Of a DNA stretch of 34,142 nucleotides, positions 10,701 through 20,935 are shown piece by piece. Both the position numbers and the translations under genes were made by a program. The stretch is from Pelargonium nanum (Eukaryota; Streptophyta; Magnoliopsida; Geraniales; Geraniaceae). Each line of letters opens with the position of its first letter. Positions within the stretch are counted from its first letter, which is position 1. The DNA lies in NCBI GenBank assembly GCA_036897485.1, contig JAYMTF010000541.1, positions 1 through 34,142 on the forward strand, read 5' to 3'. Below the pieces are notes generated by a model. That model searched no databases and was not told the DNA's origin. It saw only the letters and a program-made list of their open reading frames with translations.

Positions 10701-13700
10701 CTTAAGAATTAGTAATCATTATCCATAGAAACAACACTCAAGTATACAGAAGCACACTGAATTTTTCAACCTTACACATAGATATTGTTTGATGCTTGGT
10801 CACTAAAGCCACATATATTTCATCGATTCTAATAAAATTTAACATTGACTTCAGAAGACTATTTCACAGAAGAATCAGATGCCACTGCAAGTTATTTATG
10901 TATTTTTATTATGAGGTTGCTACTTTGTGACCTTGGAGTCACCGGCTCGAGTCAAGGAAACAGCCTCTAAGCAAAAAGCATGGGAAAGGTTGCGCACATA
11001 AATGATCCTCCCCACACCCCAGAATGGTGGGAGCCTCATGCCTTGAGCTACCCTTTTTTATCATGAGCTCTTATTATATTACTATTCTAATGATGAAAAC
11101 TCAATTAAATTTGAAAAAAGACAAGGGTATTCACCTTGAACTTTGTGGCAACACTATGCTTCTGAGAGTCCGAAGCACCAGATTGGCTCGATTGACTTGC
11201 TGGTTTTGGCTGTGCAACTTTATGCTTCTGAGAGTCCGAAGCACCGGATTGGCTCGATTGACTTGCTGGTTTTGGCAGTTGGTTAAGTATTTCGGAGGCA
11301 AACAACTGAAGTAGTTGGCAACTGCACGATGAGAGGAGTTGGATGGAAGAGCACTGCAAGAGATCTCTGTTTTTTTCCAGAAACCCGCTTGTATCATATA
11401 CAACCTAATAAAAGTTCAGATGTCAGTAACACTTTTTGCACATTGAAATTTCATTATGATTATTCTGAAATCAGCTCAAAACCACGATAACAGAATTGAT
11501 TTGATTGATAAAACTACACTAATGTAGCTGAAATAATCTGTAATGAAAATTGGATATCGCAAAAGCTGATATATAACTAACATTATCTGCATAATGGCGA
11601 ATAGTAAAAGCCCCATCCAATTCTCCCTTGAAACAAGGGTTGGAATTCAGATGCTGCTTGAGCTTATTGGCGAGCGTCAAATCACTGGCCTTGGGAAAAT
11701 TTGATTCCTCGTCCAATAAAGATAGAATCCCAATAGGTTTCTGCACAATTTACAACATAACAGCAATGTGATTGCTTTGATGATCAAGTATTCTGAATAA
11801 AATGACAAAACAAAAAGAAATGAGAATTGCATCCATCATTTTTTTTATCAGCAATATATATAAAATATACCGTCACCAGGGAGGCTCAAACCCAAGACCT
11901 CAGAGTGAATCCAAAGCGTCTAAACCGCTTGGCCCAACATAGCTTGGTAATTGCATTCATCATTATCACTTGATCTCAGACCTCAGAATGATTATGAGAG
12001 AGAATGTGGAGTCAGAAAAATGATGCAATAGAAATACCTTTTCAATGAGATCTAAGCATTCTTGGTTGTCCTCGAACTCAACTTTAGTCCAGTCAATTCC
12101 TTCCAATTCATACTCCTGAAATAAAATAAACTTTTTGTGAGTATACAAACAATAAATAACTATAAAAACAACAATAACTATAACCAACTAATTATAAGTT
12201 CAATTCATGAACTGGGAAAGAAACCATACAACTAATTCATCCAAGGCAACAAGAACGTCAGGTCAAAAACACTGATATATGAAAACTATTGGCAAGGCAT
12301 CGATATGTTGCAGAGTAATGAACTCATTTCAAAAGTGTCTCTGAGTACAATTATCTTCATAAGCATGTATAACATTTAAATTTGATGAATGGTCCAGAAT
12401 AAAGAAATTAAACTTCATAATAAATTTAAGGATTCTATCCTTCAAACTCAAAAAGTTTTTTGAAGGGGATCAAGAACTCGTTACGCAACAGTTTAATGAA
12501 GTATTCTCTAAAAACAAGACGTGTGAACTGTGAGCAAAAATGCTCTAACTTCAAAGAATAAAGATGTATGTAGCATGACAAAGAAAGCTTCATTGAACTC
12601 AAAAGCAAAGAATGCCATCATCATACAAGCAAATCAATGTTGGTGACACCCCAATCAGGTTTCTTAGTTCTCACCTCCTGCTCAAGTTTAAACAGGTGTC
12701 GATTAAAGTGTTGTTGCAGTCTCTCATTTGCGTAATTTATGCAGAACTGTTCGAAACTATTTTTCTGAAATTGCAGAGACCAAATTGTCGTCAGTGGTAC
12801 AGCTAAATCACACTGAAGCTTAAACAAACAGAGGAATACATAATGCATACCGGAAATGACTCAAACCCATAAATATCGAGAATACTTATGGATCTCCCAG
12901 TACGCTGTTTGCCAACTTCAAGTGACTTGTTAACCTGCACTACAAGCCAGTCGAACAAGCTCGCATAGATAAATTTCGCCATTGCATCTCTTGTGTCAAT
13001 TGCCTGAATAAGAGTTGCATGATCAGTTCCCATGTTACAACACCTCTCAACCAAAGTAATATTTGTGATAATTGAAGGCCATGTATGGGACACATGATTA
13101 AGAGTGGGCTTGGAAAATGAGTGGGCATGCACGTGCACGCACACGCACACATAAATCTTAATGAAGTTCAAGAATACCTTCTGCATTGTCAACTTTTTAG
13201 CAATATTTTCCTTGCCAGCTTGAATTCTGTGTGTCGATAAAGCTGACATCAGGTTCTCGGTGCTACAACCCATCAACCTAGAAGCATTGTTTACAGCTGT
13301 CCAGAAAGAAAAGTAAAAAAGAAGAAGAAGGAGAAAGATAAGAGAAAATCAGAATAATTCAACATAGAGCAGAAGATTTAAGCCCAGCTCAGAACAAAAA
13401 GAGAAAATAATGAAGACAACAAAATCGGTGTCCATGATCTCTGGATAATTAGAATGATGAAATTAAGGGGAGAAAATGTTGGTTAAAATTTAAACAACCA
13501 TTAGATCACAGTAACTTATTTAATTCTAATTTTGCCACAAATAAAGGTCCAATTCTTTTCTGTTTAAAACTTGTTTAAAGTATACATCCAATCTCCCTTT
13601 CTCACACATCTCTCCCTCCTCAAAATCCAAATCTTCGGGTCTTTGTTCCCAACCCAAAAGTTCTCTTGCATAAAAATACAGTTTGCTGAAGCAAAGGAAC

Positions 13701-16700
13701 AACTCGTCGATGTATCCTTAGAACGGCTGAGTTTGTATATGGTACTTTTCCCAGATTAAACCTTTTAACGAAAATAAAAATATGACAGGTTAAGATCTCA
13801 AATGCCAAAGCCTATCAGTATAATAGCATTTGTCACACTTGCAAATCATTATAAAAGTATCTGATAGCATACGCAAAAGCATTCAAGTTTGTGTTCGAAG
13901 CTGATGTCCAAGTTTAGAGTGTCTAAGCATCACAATTCAGCGTGATATACTACGTTTAAGCCCATACCATCAAAGGTGTCAGATAGACTTCATGTTTGGA
14001 TCTAGTACGACTTCTTGGCTTTAATAAACACATACCAAAAGGCAAAACACTTGTTTCTAACACCATCATTGTCACAATAGAGTCTAAAGCTGAAAGATGT
14101 GAAACCAATGGATTCATTACATGATCGACCATAGATAGAGAGAACTAGTATATAAAACTCAATATATGCAATAAGGCAATAGTAAGCTGATAAAAAAAAA
14201 AGGCAATCGTAAAAACAGCATCAGGAGCAAGACGATCAATTATAAAAGGCAAGTACACAAAACTAAGAATAAAGATATTACCTTCGTCAGCCACCACCTC
14301 CACATGATTTTCACTGTCAATCACTCGGAATGATATGTTCCCCAGCCACAATACTGCAGCAAGCATTGCAAATGCCTGTTCCTGATCTTCTTTACAAATT
14401 TGAACAGTATTTAATGCTTCCTGAAGAAATGGGAAAATAAAAAATAAATTATAAAACACACGACACTTTCAAATCCAAGAAAATGAAATGACTAGAAAGA
14501 GGGAAGTGCACTCTGTTTTGAGTTACCATAAGCTCGTGAAATTTTCGAGCATCGTCCACACCATCAATTGTCAAGCAGTTGCTTTGACAAAGATAGCTAT
14601 ACTCATTAGCCATTTTAAGATTTAGTGACTCTGCAGTTAAAATATATACCCAATATGAGATGAAAATGTCTCTACTTAATAATGATTGAAGTAATTGAGA
14701 ACTTGCATTTATACATTGGTTCAAAGATTAAGCCATGCAAACTGGTTTTAAATTTTAATCATATACACTCACAAATCCCAAATATCCAGCTCAGTGCCAA
14801 TTACCAATAGGCAATAATTATAGCAAGAGGCTAAGAGATCCTTGGCTCTGACACGGAGTCTTCTTAAACATCAGAAATCATAAGATTCCCAGATAATATT
14901 ACACAAAAATATAATAAATGGTTCACAGGTTTAGCTATTTATTAAGAAACGGTAATGAAAAACATTTTCATGTCAACACAAGTACCTTTGAGGGTTGTTG
15001 GAGCACCAGCACAAAGTTGATAGAAGATATGATATGATCTTTCACCATATGCCAGCTGAACCACTCTAGACTGTAACAACAAGAGATGATAAATTTTAGA
15101 AGTCGAACATATTAAAATGATAATCCAAGCTAAGGTTAGGGTGGGACAACAAGTAACCTTTTCTAGAAGAACTATTGAAAATTTCCACAGATGGATTCAC
15201 AGTTAACCAGTACATGAAGGTGAATCTCAAGTCAGTTACTGCAACTGAAACATATATAAAGAAATAACATAACAAATAGAAATTTTCCACATTAAAACAT
15301 GCTTACAGGTCTGAATATTAGCACCGCTTATTTTCCCTGATGTGCTAAAATGAATGTCAATCAACTTCCCCTGCACCAGATCAGAATAGTAGGTAAATAA
15401 AGCAGAAAACTTTTTGAACGATCTCTTTTTTAATTGTTTAACATACCATAAAGTGGTCGTTTTTTACGTTCATGAACCAACATCAAAGAACATGCTTTAA
15501 ACTTGATTAATCAATAAATTTGTACCAAAGAGAGCAAACAAATGAACTCACAAATCGACTAGAGTTGTCATTTCTAGAAGTTTTTGCATTCCCAAATGTT
15601 TCAAGAATACAGCTTGTCTGAAGGATTTCATCCTCTATCCCACTACTGCCACCACCAAGAGCAGCCAAGTATTGCATTGCCCTCTTTGCTGTCTCAGTTT
15701 TCCCAGCTCCACTTTCCCCACTATAATGTAATAGCAAGGCTATAAGATTCTTGATAGAAATAAGTTAGTTGGAAACTTGGAATTCTTATTATTAAATTTT
15801 ACTCCAACCCAATTAAAAACTGAAGGGCCAACTAGTATATTAACTGATCTCAAACTTCTTATTCCTGGACTAAGAATTAACAGGGAGGCAACACAAATGG
15901 GTCACTTGGCCCAAACCAAATCAGCTTTGATATCATGTTAAACTTTACTCCAACCCAAAAGCTTAAGCTATTAGGTGGACGGCCCAAATCATATTCTTTC
16001 AATGTGGCATACTTTAGCACTTACAAATGAAACATTTAGGAGCCAAAAAAAGGCTGGTTCAATGAAACCACGACTAACCTTATGATGATTGATTGATTAA
16101 TTTCATCTGCAACATGCAAAAACAAAAGAGCAAAAAGGATACTTCAGAACAATGTATAGAACAACTATAAAAATTCTAGAGTCACTTTACTAGTTCCAAG
16201 AAAAGCAAGGGTTCCAGTTCACCTCTCATCATCTCATTGTAGGCAGCATCTGCGATAGCATAAACATGAGGGTTGTCCTCAAGTTTCTGTCTATAAGCCG
16301 TCAGAATATCATTTCCATAGATCTTAATATTTTTGAAGGGATTGACTACAACCAAGACAGGTCCTGCTTTACTCTACACAAATAAACAGAAGAACCGGAT
16401 AAAGGAAAGTGATAAATGGTATATCAATTTTTTTTTAAAAAATGAATCTGACAGCAGAACAATGTACTCACATAGACCGGTTAAAGGAAGTTTACAATGT
16501 ACTCACATAAATCATATCACGAGAAAATCTATACTCAAGATTGTGAAGAACAGATGGCTCATTCAAATAACTAAGTCGTATAAGATCATCCACCCCATCC
16601 AGGATATCTGGGTTTGCTGGAAAAAGCTCTCCTGTAGACACTTTGACAACCTGAAGCAATGATGCATAATTAGTGCATGTAAGGGCGCAACCAGTATAAG

Positions 16701-18448
16701 TACTTAACATTGATTACATAGCTGTCTTCTATATAGCCCGATATTATGGACTTACAATTCCATTTGAAATTGAAACATATGCTATATCCCCCGAATTTGA
16801 TTGTATTATTCCTGACTCCCAATGTCCACCATCAAGCCGACACCAGACACGAAGTTTCTGAAACCAATACTTCAAACATAAATAACTAATGCTTCAAATA
16901 CAACACATAAACATTTACAGAAGAAAGATTAGGAAGCATATTGTTCTGTATAAAACTAATCCAATCTACATCTTCATCTTAAAAAAGAATAACTTTGTAT
17001 AAAAGGAAGTATAAAAAGATAACTAGGAACCAGGAACAACAGCACAACATTGATTAAGAAGCCAACAGGGACGTGGGTTGAGAGTATCGAATTGCTACTA
17101 AAACTGTATACTCAACACTACATTTGATATGCCTTCATTATATCTCAAATATATCTCTTAGAACATACGGCGACGAAAATAGATACATCCTCTACAAGAA
17201 AGTAGAACAATTCCATCACAGAGGACAATAGCATGCATGATTCATTCAACATAATGTCACATTTTTTTCTATTGACAATTAGTCTAAGACCCCATAACTT
17301 AATTTTTTCTGTTAAAACACCTTATGGAACCTCTATCACCGCCCTCCTGTGCAAGCTCTTTATCGCTTTGCATGTGGTTCATGTACATGTTTCTTCTTGC
17401 CTTGTGCTATAAGGGTGGCAGCAAGACTTGAACTTGTGATCTCTAGGTCTATTAGACTCCGACACCATGTAGAGAACCAACTTAATTAATATCCTAAACT
17501 TATAGTTAGAGACTCAATATTAACTTTATACTCTAAGTCTCTAGCCATGTCTTTTCTTATTATTTGTTTCCATTTAACCTAGATATTGAACTTTCCCCGA
17601 TCCTTGTAGTTTTTCCAAGTATGTGTATAGAGCTAAGAACTATGTGATGCTACACCAACATTGACATCAGGTACATGAATACTTGAGCAAAACTCTGTTG
17701 ATCTTCTACTCATATTCTCACCCTCCACTTATCTATCCAATGTTATCTTCTCTGTCAAGTCATGTGTTATCGTGTCTTTTCTTACTACTTGTTTCCATAT
17801 TAACTTAGATCTTAGACTTTCCCCTACTCGTATAGTTTTTCCTAACTAAATTTCCACGCGGGTACTAACCTCCCTAAGTTGTGCATGTCCAAACTCCAAG
17901 TCTTGTCCGGATAGTATTGTCAATAGTAGATACCAAAACTACATAACATAAACAAAATCGATAAGACCAAACAAACTCGTGTCAATTCCCTTCTTAATTA
18001 CCTTCTTAGTGAAATAACTGATCTCATCCTCAAACTCATGCTCCGGGATACTCTCCAGTGGAGATTTCGACGGCTGAGGAGAAGCAACCTCATGATCTGA
18101 ACTCTGATCTCTGAGCTCTTTTTCCCTCTCTCTTTCGTCATCGTAGGGCGAATTCAAATCCCAATTCCTCTTCTTGCTCCCAAAACTATTCATCTTGAAC
18201 ATAAATTCTTTTCTCTCCACCTCTTGCTCCGGAGTTTGAACAGAAAAGCTCTCCGGCTCTCCATCTCCGGCCACAAAGCTCCTCGGCAGCGAGTACCGCG
18301 CGGACCGCCTTCGAGCTCTTGAAGTCGGCCGGGCAGGCAATGCCGGCGGCAAGTCCTTGGGCTTCTCCAGCTCATCCCTTTTCCGGAGAGAATCCAGCAT
18401 TTCCTCCAGCGAGCTGCGTACCACCAACGGCACCTTATCCGCCATCAT
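7706..18448 (-). CDS. Class VIII unconventional myosin heavy chain
   Basis: An actin-based motor of the plant-only class VIII (the Arabidopsis ATM1/ATM2 group), known from relatives at plasma membrane, plasmodesmata and endosomes. Twenty-four exons: 18448-18002, 16857-16756, 16650-16507, 16373-16223, 16106-16079, 15720-15552, 15370-15307, 15171-15158, 15070-14986, 14630-14527, 14420-14282, 13296-13178, 13003-12851, 12764-12675, 12115-12038, 11740-11582, 11404-11135, 10675-10470, 10383-10248, 10137-10008, 9876-9763, 9668-9541, 8489-8283, 8155-7706. Phases close to give 1228 residues, slightly longer than the usual 1150-1200. Domains: class VIII N-terminal extension 1-149; P-loop GESGAGKT about 292-299; switch I NDNSSRF ending at 347; switch [10 protein letters not shown] 565-572; actin-binding HFIRCIKPN about 788; three IQ motifs about 895-980; coiled coil about 1020-1079; basic tail ending [10 protein letters not shown]. 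Oddities: loop 2 carries a duplicated block, and exon 8 is only 14 nt. Two start ATGs are adjacent (18448, 18445). Exon 23 could start at 8489 or 8486. Confidence 0.96.
8728..9120. repeat. hAT-like non-autonomous repeat in myosin intron 22
   Basis: The intron between exons 22 and 23 (9540-8490) holds a block rich in 'cacgactcg', 'aacccaaccc' and 'cgtgtc' words. It ends in 'cacgaattaccacctctat', a terminal wording I associate with plant hAT-type non-autonomous elements. No transposase is encoded. The left end is uncertain and I did not find a clear 8-bp target duplication. Confidence 0.45.
10916..11059 (+). mobile_element. Au-like SINE in myosin intron 17
   Basis: The segment carries 'tgtgaccttggagtcac', a B-box-like 'ggctcgagtcaag', 'gaaacagcctct', then '...gggagcctcatgcc' and a short T-run. 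This order matches the 3' two-thirds of the plant Au SINE as I remember it. It is flanked by near-identical 13-mers, tttttattatgag (10903-10915) and tttttatcatgag (11055-11067), consistent with a target-site duplication with one change. The right copy partly overlaps the terminal T-run, so part of the match could be chance. It lies antisense to the host gene and is probably 5'-truncated. Confidence 0.6.
11156..11276 (-). repeat. 66-bp in-frame tandem duplication in myosin loop 2
   Basis: Positions 11156-11210 and 11222-11276 match at 54 of 55 bases with a 66-bp period. In the protein this repeats [17 protein letters not shown] at residues 727-743 and 749-765. It lies between the [11 protein letters not shown] helix and KFK, where loop 2 meets actin. 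The single base difference (11180/11246) is silent (TCT/TCC, Ser). The reading frame is kept, so the duplication extends the protein rather than breaking it. Confidence 0.9.
11841..11948 (-). mobile_element. tRNA-derived SINE, short copy, in myosin intron 15
   Basis: Read on the minus strand it starts 'atgttgggccaagcgg', has a B-box-like 'gggtttgagcctccc', and ends 'ttgctgataaaaaaaa'. It is bracketed by 16-bp direct repeats with one mismatch, aattgcatccatcatt (11825-11840) and aattgcattcatcatt (11949-11964), a clear target-site duplication. It matches the SINE at 19470-19655 at both ends but lacks about 80 bp of the middle. It is in the same orientation as the host gene. Confidence 0.75.
15791..16000. 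repeat. Dispersed-repeat fragment in myosin intron 5
   Basis: Two copies of 'ttactccaaccca' (near 15797 and 15943) surround 'tgatatcatgttaaac' and 'aaaagcttaagctattaggtgg', a wording that recurs in plant LTR-type repeats. It is fragmentary, without ends or coding sequence. Confidence 0.35.
17545..17842. repeat. Diverged ~75-bp direct repeat in myosin intron 1
   Basis: About 17545-17618 and 17766-17842 share the order 'tgtcttttctta', 'acttgtttcca' (or 'atttgtttcca'), 'actttccc', 'gtagtttttcc' (or 'atagtttttcc'), about 221 bp apart. Nearby sequence at 17410-17480 (ggtggcagcaagacttgaac, ctccgacaccatgtagagaa) looks like LTR-retrotransposon-derived wording. Together they suggest an old insertion in the 1.1-kb first intron. 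No open frame survives. Confidence 0.4.
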
Positions 18449-19458
18449 TTTGACCTAAACCCCTTATCCTCAATAACCACACAAACCCAAATCCAAAAAC
18501 CCTAATTTGCGATCAAAATAGGCACATTCCGGGCTTGATTCTTCGAATTTGGCCGTGGAAATGGGAGGTGAGATTGAGAATTGGGAATGTACGGAATTGG
18601 ATTGTACCTTGTCTTCTCAAAACGAATTGAGAAAACAAATTCCAAAACCACATTACCCAAAAATGAAATGAGGAATTTGGCGTAATTTCATAAGCCTTTT
18701 CACGACAGCGAAAATCGCGAGGCTTCGGATTCGGAGAAGACGGTTGCAATTCGTTGCAGAAAAATAAAAAACAAGAAACAGAGCAAAATGGAAACAGAAA
18801 ATTTAGCAGAGAAGAGCTGTTGTTGTGATCGTTGTTGTTGCAGTTTATGATTTCTAAAAACCTAAAATCCTAAAACCTTCAATTTGTTTTCGAAAAGTGT
18901 CTTTGAAAAAACATAGAAAACACAAAATGTGTAACTTTACATTTTGTATTTTCCTGAGAAAGCAAAACGGAAAATATTTCAAATTTTCTCAGGGAATGTT
19001 GGTTGGTTTCTTGGAGAAAACGGTTATCATAATTGTAAAAATATATTTTTTCATAGAAACAGAAAATGATGTGAAATTACTCTTTTGGGCATGAAAAAGC
19101 TGAGAGTTGTTTCGTACGGAAAAATCCGATTACGTTACTATTTTTGGGTGTTTGCCGCTAAATTCCTAATACACCCCTCTGCGGCTCTGCTGTTGGGTTT
19201 TGACAGTTCCCATTTTGATCCTTTAATTTGTCTTAAAAGTCAATCCAAGGTGTTTTCATGAGCTACTTTATGAGTTTTAGGTTTTCTATTTTCTCTAATT
19301 TTGATCTTTATCTTAATTAGTATCTATTTAGTTCAACCATAATTTTTACATTTATTATGTTATATGATGTTAATAACATTTTACATATAAGATCAAATTT
19401 TGTGTCGTAATAATTATGTGTGACCAGCAATAAATTTTCGTGGTTGTATGTTAAATTT
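18449..19458. promoter_or_regulatory. Myosin 5' leader and promoter side of the divergent spacer
   Basis: The myosin start lies at 18448 and EMC6 is read in the opposite direction from about 19850, so the two genes share a head-to-head spacer of about 1.4 kb. The first few hundred bases (18449 to about 18850) are the likely 5' UTR of the myosin. I could not fix a TATA box or transcription start. No coding region is supported. Confidence 0.45.
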
Positions 19459-19469
19459 TAATAATTGAG

Positions 19470-19655
19470 ATAAGACATGTTGGGTCAAGTAGTTAAAACA
19501 CTTTGGTTTTTTTTTAGGTCTGAAGTTCGAGCCTCCTTGTCGATGGTATATGGTGGAATTTGTGGGGTGGGGTCTAGAATGACGCTGCCTTTGAGAACTG
19601 AGAATTGTTACTTCGAGTATGATGTCCCGTTGCTGATAAAAAAAAAAAATAATAA
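19470..19655 (+). mobile_element. tRNA-derived SINE with perfect 11-bp TSD
   Basis: The element starts 'ataagacatgttgggtcaag' (A-box region), has B-box-like 'gaagttcgagcctcc', and ends 'ttgctgataaaaaaaaaaa' plus an (aat)n tail. The 11-mer taataattgag occurs exactly at 19459-19469 and 19656-19666, so the insertion boundaries are clear. It is about 186 bp long, the fuller of two family members in this window. It sits in the spacer between the myosin and EMC6 genes. Confidence 0.8.
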
Positions 19656-19741
19656 TAATAATTGAGTTATATATAATGGTTTGAGCGTTCAAAGCTAAAA
19701 TGTCAATCAGGACCCTAAGATAGTTGAGGCTGATTTTGAGA

Positions 19742-19800
19742 TGGGCCAAGACTAATTTCTATTTACAAAAAGGCCCACCCAATTTAGATCATCAAGCCCA
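19742..19800. promoter_or_regulatory. Three site II (TGGGCY) motifs upstream of EMC6
   Basis: TGGGCC occurs at 19742-19747 on the plus strand and at 19772-19777 on the minus strand. TGGGCT occurs at 19795-19800 on the minus strand. They lie within about 110 bp of the probable EMC6 transcription start. Clustered site II elements are known to be bound by TCP factors in plant genes for housekeeping and growth. The motif presence is direct; the regulatory role is inferred. Confidence 0.5.
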
Positions 19801-20935
19801 GATATTAAAAACAAAAAACAGTTCTTCGAAACAATACAACATACGAATCTCCGATACCTCACAATTCACTACTTTCGCACACTCTCTCCAGCAATCTCGC
19901 TGCCGGCGACCAGAGGAAGGAGCAGCCAGAAGCTAACAAAAGCCACCGTCGGAGCTCAGGTGACCTAGCAATTTCCTACGTCTCTCTTGTTCTTTATCTG
20001 TCACTTCCCTTTTAGATTCAGTTTTGTGCGATTGAATCTTAAAGATCAAAATTTTGATTGTTTTTATGCATTTTGAAATCTGGGTCTTGCAATTTTTCAT
20101 TTTTCCTGAAATGGGCTTCATCGAATTCTCTTGTTACTAAGATCTAATAGCTACAACATGCTGCTCTCTCATTGTAGATGATTTTGTGAATTATTGAAGT
20201 TGATTTTTAATGCTTTGGAAATTTATTTGGTGAATAATTGAACTATGAAACAAGTTGTTTTGCAAATTATTGAATAAAAAATGAAAAAATGTATACATAT
20301 AAAATTTGTGATGGTAAATGATATGTTATTATTTGGAATACAAGAATTCCCTTTGCAGCCCATTGGAAAGTGTAATATGGTGTGTTGAACATCCTGTTGA
20401 TTTGATTGATACTGGTTCTGTTTTGTTGATAAAATTCTGTGGTCTATCATACTGGCAAAAGTCATAAAACAAACTGGTGTAGCACCCACATCACATGCTT
20501 GTGTTGTTGGTGACAGACCTTTTCACTGTCTTAGTGCATTTTGATGGATATTAAGCTTTTTCATGGTTTGTTTCCTTGATATACTCGTATGTGAAGAGGA
20601 TCTGCCGTCAAAGTTGCAGGTTATATTGTTGTTGTTTAGTCATGGAACCAAATTGATTTGCACTGATGGTTTATTTGGCATGTAATCCATTTGATACATT
20701 AATTTAGTGAAGATTTAGGCTAGTGTTTGGATTAAAAGGATTAGTCAGCAATGTTTGGCTTATGACTTTCTGGTCATAAAAATGGCTTTGGAATGAGCAT
20801 CTCATTCCCATTCCAAAAAAAAAAAATCGAACGCTACATAAGACTATTGTAATGAATTGTGCAAAATTTGGGCCGTTTATAAATTTTGCTCTCCTCTTTT
20901 CTTGAAATTATATATAATCACTAGGTGCAGAAGTG

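Noticed and set aside
13120..13152. Alternating purine-pyrimidine run (gcacgtgcacgcacacgcac)
   Set aside because: It is a short simple-sequence tract in a myosin intron. A Z-DNA role would be speculation.
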